From: Chloroflexota bacterium
GTDB taxonomy: Bacteria; Chloroflexota; Anaerolineae; Promineifilales; Promineifilaceae
Length of the DNA stretch: 10,551 nucleotides
Reading direction: 5' to 3'
Assembly: GCA_024223125.1 (NCBI GenBank)
Contig: JAAEOP010001330.1
Location: 1-10,551, forward strand
Below, piece by piece: positions 6,823-10,551 of this stretch. The translations under genes and the position numbers were made by a program. Each line of letters opens with the position of its first letter. The stretch's first letter is position 1. The notes under the pieces are model-generated. The model saw only the letters and a program-made list of their open reading frames with translations, was not told the DNA's origin and did not search any database.

Positions 6823-7791
6823 ATGGACATCGGCGCAATTTTCCTGCAAGCAGTTGAACTGGTGTGGCGGCGCAAATTTTTATGGCTGCTGGGCTTGCTG
6901 ATGGGGATTAATGGGCTAATGTTCAGTCTGATGCGCGTTTTTTTGCGTAGCTTGCTGCCTGAACAATGGTTTGACGCAGAACAATGGCTAACTTTCCTGC
7001 AAACGGGCAACATCCCTCTCCCGACTTTGAATTGGGAAGCGGCCGATTTATGGCCTTTACTTATTAGTGGCAGTGTAGCTCTGTTTGTGTATGTAGTCGT
7101 GTTTTGGCTGGTCGTTACGGTGGCGGAGGGAGCTGTTATTGGAGCCGTTAATGTGGAAGCGGAGTCACGGCCGTCTACCCTCTCCCATTCCATCCATTTA
7201 GGCATTAGCTATTTGAAACGCTTTGCCGCCATTGACGCGGCCGTATTCCTACCTTTATTTATCTGGATGCTCATTTTGCTATTGTTGGCCGTGTTGGATA
7301 CGATCACTGTTGGCTATATGACATTGCAAACAGATACGGAACCACGCACGGCCATGACTGTTTTTGCCCTCGGTTGGTTATGCGTTCTCTCTTTAAGCTG
7401 TTTCATCATCCCTATCACTTTGGTTTCAATCTGGTATCGTACATTGGCTTTTAGGGATGCGGCCGTATTGGACCATGGTGTACGCCAGGCGATGAAACAC
7501 ACCCGCCAGGTTATTCGTCAACATGCCGGGGAATTGATTGCTCTGACTGTTATCCTGTACGGGTTGGGGACTGTCTTGAATTGGGTGTTTGGTTTGTTAT
7601 CTTTGCCGCTGCTGGCGCTGACGGCCGTCCCCCTGGCTGCCGGTCTCACATCTTTCGGTGGTTTTGTAGCGGCCGCTCTTAACCTGACCATGACACTGCT
7701 GGTAGCTTTGTTGAAGGGAATGGTGGCGGCGTTTACGGCCGTTGTCTGGACATTAGCCTATCGAGAAATGACTATAAACCATGATTTGTAG
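6823..7791 (+). CDS. Multi-pass membrane protein of unknown function (paralogue B)
   Basis: This 322-residue membrane protein is similar in plan to the preceding gene: MDIGAIFLQAVELVWRRKFLWLLGLL at the start, helices near residues 18-36, 80-105, 140-165, 178-205, 240-262, 265-290 and 290-315, and the motif LAFRDAAVLDHGVRQAMKH before QHAGELIAL. It ends in WTLAYREMTINHDL. I chose the ATG at 6823 because it aligns exactly with the start of paralogue A. The frame stays open upstream to 6751, but that extension is only the translated palindromic repeat. No Shine-Dalgarno sequence precedes 6823, so translation may be weak or coupled to the upstream gene. The product is unrecognised; a membrane-embedded role shared with paralogue A, possibly as a heteromer, is speculation. 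Confidence 0.85.
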   Translation: MDIGAIFLQAVELVWRRKFLWLLGLLMGINGLMFSLMRVFLRSLLPEQWFDAEQWLTFLQTGNIPLPTLNWEAADLWPLLISGSVALFVYVVVFWLVVTVAEGAVIGAVNVEAESRPSTLSHSIHLGISYLKRFAAIDAAVFLPLFIWMLILLLLAVLDTITVGYMTLQTDTEPRTAMTVFALGWLCVLSLSCFIIPITLVSIWYRTLAFRDAAVLDHGVRQAMKHTRQVIRQHAGELIALTVILYGLGTVLNWVFGLLSLPLLALTAVPLAAGLTSFGGFVAAALNLTMTLLVALLKGMVAAFTAVVWTLAYREMTINHDL

Positions 7792-7944
7792 CCCTGACCG
7801 ATCATCATTTTTCATCTGCGAAATCTGTTGATAAATTCCGCCTTTTAGGAACAACAAATTTTCAAGTTGAGTGCAGTAATCCGATCTCTTCGAGAAATCG
7901 GATTTCTAAATGTACAAGTTATATAATTTTCATTCATTAGGGCT
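7792..7944. other. Gene-free stretch between paralogue B and the insertion sequence
   Basis: This stretch is AT-richer than its surroundings. It starts with a fragment of the GATCATC-type repeat (TGACCGATCATCA, 7795-7807) and contains one hairpin at 7878-7904. I see no coding sequence on either strand. In particular the minus strand does not continue the RHS-like gene found beyond the insertion sequence: two minus-strand frames meet stops almost at once, and the third runs about 31 codons without any RHS or beta-helix character. Confidence 0.6.
7878..7904 (+). terminator. Hairpin downstream of the membrane-protein genes, possible terminator
   Basis: AATCCGAT (7878-7885) pairs with ATCGGATT (7897-7904), and CTC/GAG extends the stem inside around a TTC loop with a two-base bulge. 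The bases after it (TCTAAATG) are only weakly T-rich, so an intrinsic terminator is possible but not convincing. It could equally be another dispersed palindromic repeat. Confidence 0.35.
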
Positions 7945-7976
7945 TACCTGTAGTACGTCAATACTTCGATAAAAAA
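7945..7976 (+). repeat. Left terminal inverted repeat of the insertion sequence
   Basis: It begins TACCTGTAGTACG and contains the core TCAATACTTCGATAA (7958-7972), identical over 15 bases to the complement of 9540-9554 at the right end. Over 32 positions there are four mismatches to the right repeat. Confidence 0.9.
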
Positions 7977-8026
7977 TATAGTCACAAAACCATCAATAGA
8001 TCAATAGAACCTTAACAACCGAACCT

Positions 8027-8041
8027 TCAATACATCGAAAA
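8027..8041 (+). repeat. Left inner copy of the transposase-binding-like motif
   Basis: TCAATACATCGAAAA is a variant of the terminal core (two changes) in the same orientation, 69 bases further in. It matches the right inner copy 15 of 15 when reverse-complemented. I infer that it is a second transposase-binding site. Confidence 0.75.
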
Positions 8042-8051
8042 AAAGAGATAG

Positions 8052-8083
8052 TTTACTCATTCTAATTTGGAGGAATGAGTAAA
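8052..8083 (+). promoter_or_regulatory. Hairpin covering the transposase ribosome-binding site
   Basis: TTTACTCATTC (8052-8062) and GAATGAGTAAA (8073-8083) are perfectly complementary over 11 bases around a 10-base loop. The Shine-Dalgarno GGAGG (8069-8073) lies in the loop and at the stem edge, and the A of the start ATG (8083) is the last paired base. Such hairpins in insertion sequences usually keep messages read in from outside from being translated. Here the arrangement is seen directly; the function is inferred. Confidence 0.75.
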
Positions 8084-9507
8084 TGAAAACATCTACATTT
8101 CAGGAACGAAAACTAGCAATTTTTCAGTTGAGGAAAGGGAAAAAGATGGAGGAAGTCGCCGAAAACATGAATCGATCTCTATTTTGGGTGTCAAAATGGA
8201 ACAAACGTTATCAGGAAGAAGGATGGCCAGGATTGCAAGAGCAGTCACGCGCCCCCAAACAGCATGGAAAACAGTTACCAATGGAAATTCGAGAAGTGAT
8301 TTGCGACACACGGTTAGAACTTGAGGTTGAAGCAGCATTAGGTATCGGTCTCAAATATATTGGCGGCCAAGCAATCAAAACAAGGTTGAAAGCGATTGGA
8401 ATCAAGCCCGTTCCCAGTGTTTCCAGCATAGAGCGGGTCTTACGTGAAACTGGATTGGTGCGGCGAAAAGCAAAACCGCCAGAACCTGAGGTTCATTATC
8501 CTCGTCTGCGACCAGTTACCGCTCATCAACTGTGTCAAGTGGATATAGTCCCTCATTTTTTACGTGGCGGACAACGGGTTTCCTGTTTCAATGCAATTGA
8601 CATTGTTTCCCGCTATCCTACTGGACAAGCATTTGCTCAACGCCGCTCACTAGATGCAGTTCAGTTTCTAATTCATGTGTGGCAAGAAATTGGCATACCG
8701 AAATATACCCAGGTGGATAATGAAGGTTGTTTTAGCGGTGGGACAACCCACAAACATGTCTTAGGTAAAGTAGTGCGTCTGGCTTTGACAGTAGGAACGG
8801 AGTTGCTTTTTTCTCCAGTGTATCATCCCCAAAGCAATGGTTCTGTTGAACGTTTTCACCAAGATTACAATCGGCATGTTTGGGAAGATACTTATCTGGA
8901 AAATATCGCCAAAGTTAATCAACAAGCAGATTGGTTTTTTGACCTTTACCGCAAACGTTTAGACCATGGTCAACTAGGTGGACAATCGCCCCAACAATTG
9001 CATCATCATTCATGCCCACAAAAAGCAGCAGATGATTTTGTTGTCACAGAGGCAAAAATGCCATTACGAGAAGGGCGTGTTCACTTTATGCGTCGTTTAA
9101 GTGAGGGTGGACAAGTGCGCGTCTTAAATGATAACTGGGCGGTTCCTGGATTTGACCCGACTAAAGGCGTTTGGGTGACTATTGTTTTCAAAACAACAGG
9201 AGCTATGCTATCAATTTTTGATGAAGCACCTGATAGACAAGACCGGAGATGTATCGTTTCCTATCCTTTTCCACTTAATGAGCCAATCTTGGCTCAGGAA
9301 AAAACGAGCAACATGTTTTGTACAAACGCGGCTAATCACACCGTAGAGACAAGAAAAAAGACAACCACAAATTCTACAAAGCCATCCATCCACATTTTGG
9401 GAAAGGAGGCAGATGATATCTCTCCTAACCCTGAACCGTGTCCAGATATGTATACAGATTTGTGGTACAGCTTCTTTCACGCACCGTATTTCTTTTCGAT
9501 GTATTGA
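8083..9507 (+). CDS. IS481-like DDE transposase
   Basis: The transposase cuts and joins the ends of its own element. Residues about 12-52 form a helix-turn-helix domain (LRKGKKMEEVAENMNRS then VSKWNKRY) followed by GWPGLQEQSRAPK, typical of IS481-type proteins. Residues about 65-125 look like a second DNA-binding region. The integrase core (rve-type RNase H fold) carries Asp154 (CQVDIVPHF), Asp212 (QVDNEGCF) and Glu256 (SNGSVERFHQ). The 43-residue gap between the second Asp and Glu is longer than the 35 usual for IS3/IS481. At 474 residues it is longer than most; the extra is a C-terminal part from about 310 with a beta-rich segment and a low-complexity tail (TRKKTTTNSTK). The last codons overlap the right inner repeat. 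GGAGG stands 9 bases before the ATG. All three catalytic residues are present, so it may be active. Confidence 0.95.
   Translation: MKTSTFQERKLAIFQLRKGKKMEEVAENMNRSLFWVSKWNKRYQEEGWPGLQEQSRAPKQHGKQLPMEIREVICDTRLELEVEAALGIGLKYIGGQAIKTRLKAIGIKPVPSVSSIERVLRETGLVRRKAKPPEPEVHYPRLRPVTAHQLCQVDIVPHFLRGGQRVSCFNAIDIVSRYPTGQAFAQRRSLDAVQFLIHVWQEIGIPKYTQVDNEGCFSGGTTHKHVLGKVVRLALTVGTELLFSPVYHPQSNGSVERFHQDYNRHVWEDTYLENIAKVNQQADWFFDLYRKRLDHGQLGGQSPQQLHHHSCPQKAADDFVVTEAKMPLREGRVHFMRRLSEGGQVRVLNDNWAVPGFDPTKGVWVTIVFKTTGAMLSIFDEAPDRQDRRCIVSYPFPLNEPILAQEKTSNMFCTNAANHTVETRKKTTTNSTKPSIHILGKEADDISPNPEPCPDMYTDLWYSFFHAPYFFSMY
9493..9507 (-). repeat. Right inner copy of the transposase-binding-like motif
   Basis: On the minus strand it reads TCAATACATCGAAAA, identical to the left inner copy. 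It contains the last codons and the TGA stop of the transposase gene, so site and coding sequence are constrained together. Confidence 0.75.
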
Positions 9508-9535
9508 TGGTTATTTGGTTATTAACGTGCAAATC

Positions 9536-9567
9536 TTATTTATCGAAGTATTGAGGTATTACATGTA
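9536..9567 (-). repeat. Right terminal inverted repeat of the insertion sequence
   Basis: On the minus strand it begins TACATGTAATACC and contains TCAATACTTCGATAA, identical to the core at the left end. It supplies the stop codon (TAA) that ends the interrupted minus-strand gene. Confidence 0.9.
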
Positions 9568-10551
9568 GGGACTATTACTGGCTGTCCAGGTCGTATCTGA
9601 ATTGATAGTCCCGCTTACATGAGTTCCTGACAAAGGTTGGGAAGCAATAGTGACTGAGGCGGCTGGGCCTGTTACGCGCGGTTGAGGTAGATTGTATTGG
9701 CGTCGGCCATATAGGTTGTCGGCCAAACCGTTATAATATTCCGTAATGCTATCACCCTCGGTGATCAAAATACGGCCGGCTTCATCCGCAGCAAGCTGTT
9801 GGTGACTCTCTAGAACCCAGCCATTGCCGAAGGCATTTTCTATTTGCGTGTTTAATTCCACAGTGCCGTGCAACCACTCAGATCGTGTTCTCTCGGTGGT
9901 GACGCCGGTTGGTATTACAGGACGAGAACCAAACCGGCGCACAGTTGGTGACCAATAGTATTCCGCAGTATAGGGAACGCGCACCCTGACTGCATATTCA
10001 TAAACACCTGGAGGTAGTAACTCACCCATAGCATTACGGCCGTCCCAAAAGTAACGAAAACGACCAACTTCCCCATCTCCGTCTGGGTCGGCAGGAAATG
10101 TAAACGTGTCCGTTTTTTCCCCTTCAATGTACAATTCGAAGTAGAGGTAGTCAGCAACTTGCAGGAATTGTGGATCGTAATCAAGATTAAGTTCTAAGTC
10201 AATTACTTCTGACGGATTTGCTCGAGCTGTACTGTAACCTAATTGAGGGGCAACGGACTCTCCCAAGATGTTGACGGCCGGGAGTTGTACCCATTCGCGT
10301 AGCTGGCCTGATTTGGTATTGATGAAGCAACCTGCAGCGCCAGCGCTACATGCTGCATCTGAACGAATCAAATCCAATAGATAGACAAAAAGGTTTGATA
10401 AAGTCAGAGTTGTTCCTAAATTACAGTCAAAGATTGAAAAATGAGTGACGCGCATGACCAGCCACTGGCCGGTAGCATCTATCGTACCGACGCTATCATG
10501 TTGCCATTGCAAGGCCTCCTGATCCCAATAACCTAAGGGGATGCTTGTTCC
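9559..10551 (-). CDS. Fragment of a large RHS/YD-type or beta-helix surface protein, truncated by the insertion sequence
   Basis: 330 residues are visible. The frame is open through the right window edge, so the N-terminus is missing; the TTG at 10512 is not a real start. The segment IPLGYWDQEALQWQHDS...GTIDATGQW...VTHFSIFDCN is typical of the modules before RHS regions in large secreted proteins. Next comes a part with PADPDGDGEVG and YFWDGRNAMGELLPPGVYEY, like FlgD-type immunoglobulin-like domains. Then follows NAFGNGWVLESHQQLAADEAGRILITEGDS, the usual opening of RHS/YD repeats, and finally SGTINSDTTWTASNSPY, which in many proteins starts a parallel beta-helix. The coding sequence then enters the insertion sequence and stops after ATG TAA. 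The likely location is the cell surface or outside, by family resemblance. The product is probably non-functional or C-terminally shortened. Confidence 0.75.
   Translation of the reverse strand, partial: GTSIPLGYWDQEALQWQHDSVGTIDATGQWLVMRVTHFSIFDCNLGTTLTLSNLFVYLLDLIRSDAACSAGAAGCFINTKSGQLREWVQLPAVNILGESVAPQLGYSTARANPSEVIDLELNLDYDPQFLQVADYLYFELYIEGEKTDTFTFPADPDGDGEVGRFRYFWDGRNAMGELLPPGVYEYAVRVRVPYTAEYYWSPTVRRFGSRPVIPTGVTTERTRSEWLHGTVELNTQIENAFGNGWVLESHQQLAADEAGRILITEGDSITEYYNGLADNLYGRRQYNLPQPRVTGPAASVTIASQPLSGTHVSGTINSDTTWTASNSPYM

Larger units (their letters stand above)
7945..9567 (+). mobile_element. IS481-like insertion sequence, about 1.6 kb
   Basis: A single DDE transposase gene is bounded by 32-bp terminal inverted repeats that match at 28 of 32 positions. 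Inside each end lies a second, perfectly matched inverted pair. The element contains no CGGCCG, although that palindrome is frequent in the flanking genes, and it is more AT-rich, both consistent with recent arrival. No clean target-site duplication is visible: the left flank reads TTAGGGCT and the right flank GGGACTAT, which share only GGG in register. The exact outer ends may be off by a few bases; if the element begins with TGTA the limits would be 7949-9563. Confidence 0.88.

Noticed and set aside
7937..9572. Target-site duplication TAGGG around the insertion sequence
   Set aside because: TAGGG occurs on both sides, but using it places the two ends four bases out of register in the terminal-repeat alignment.
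9559..10512. Complete 317-residue gene starting at 10512
   Set aside because: The start would be a TTG without a ribosome-binding site, the frame remains open to the window edge, and the sequence at the edge (IPLGYWDQEA) belongs to the same module.

Overview
The window looks like a chromosomal stretch of a bacterium of moderate GC. My best guess is a Chloroflexota (Anaerolineae-like) genome, judging from the general style of the proteins and from the very dense palindrome CGGCCG, often as ACGGCCGT. This is an inference, not a demonstrated placement. About 41 copies of CGGCCG lie outside the insertion sequence, and none lie between roughly 7742 and 9772, the interval that holds the insertion sequence.

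Layout from left to right. (1) 3-2099, minus strand: a two-AAA+ Clp/Hsp100 ATPase that runs off the left edge. Its first ATPase domain has lost its Walker B acids, aromatic pore loop and arginine finger, while its second domain looks intact. (2) 2197-3135, minus: a long-chain trans-polyprenyl diphosphate synthase with a good sigma-70-type promoter at 3188-3216. (3) 3359-5666, plus: xpt then guaA, which together turn xanthine into XMP and XMP into GMP, a two-step guanine-nucleotide salvage unit. (4) 5793-7791, plus: two multi-pass membrane proteins with the same start, middle and end motifs, probably an old tandem duplication. (5) 7945-9567: an IS481-like insertion sequence with a DDE transposase, paired inner and outer binding-site-like repeats at each end, and a hairpin over the transposase start. 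(6) 9568-10551, minus: the interior of a large secreted RHS/YD-type or beta-helix surface protein, cut off by the insertion sequence. Its other half is not on the far side of the insertion.

The most unusual structure lies between and inside the genes. Nearly every intergenic gap holds short tandem repeats with a 7-bp period that switch strand in the middle and can fold into hairpins. There are three unit families: GGAGATT/AATCTCC, ACGGAAC/GTTCCGT and GATCATC. They resemble in kind the heptanucleotide STRR repeats known from filamentous cyanobacteria. One copy sits inside guaA, in frame, adding about 26-30 residues to an otherwise normal GMP synthetase, much as Rickettsia palindromic elements do. 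Another lies just upstream of the second membrane gene, where it gives an open but probably false N-terminal extension encoding the same peptide (ISNPQ) as in guaA.

I saw no tRNA, rRNA, CRISPR array or classical defence system. The core genes are housekeeping. The novelty, if any, is in the heptamer elements, the iterated CGGCCG palindrome and the half-dead Clp ATPase.
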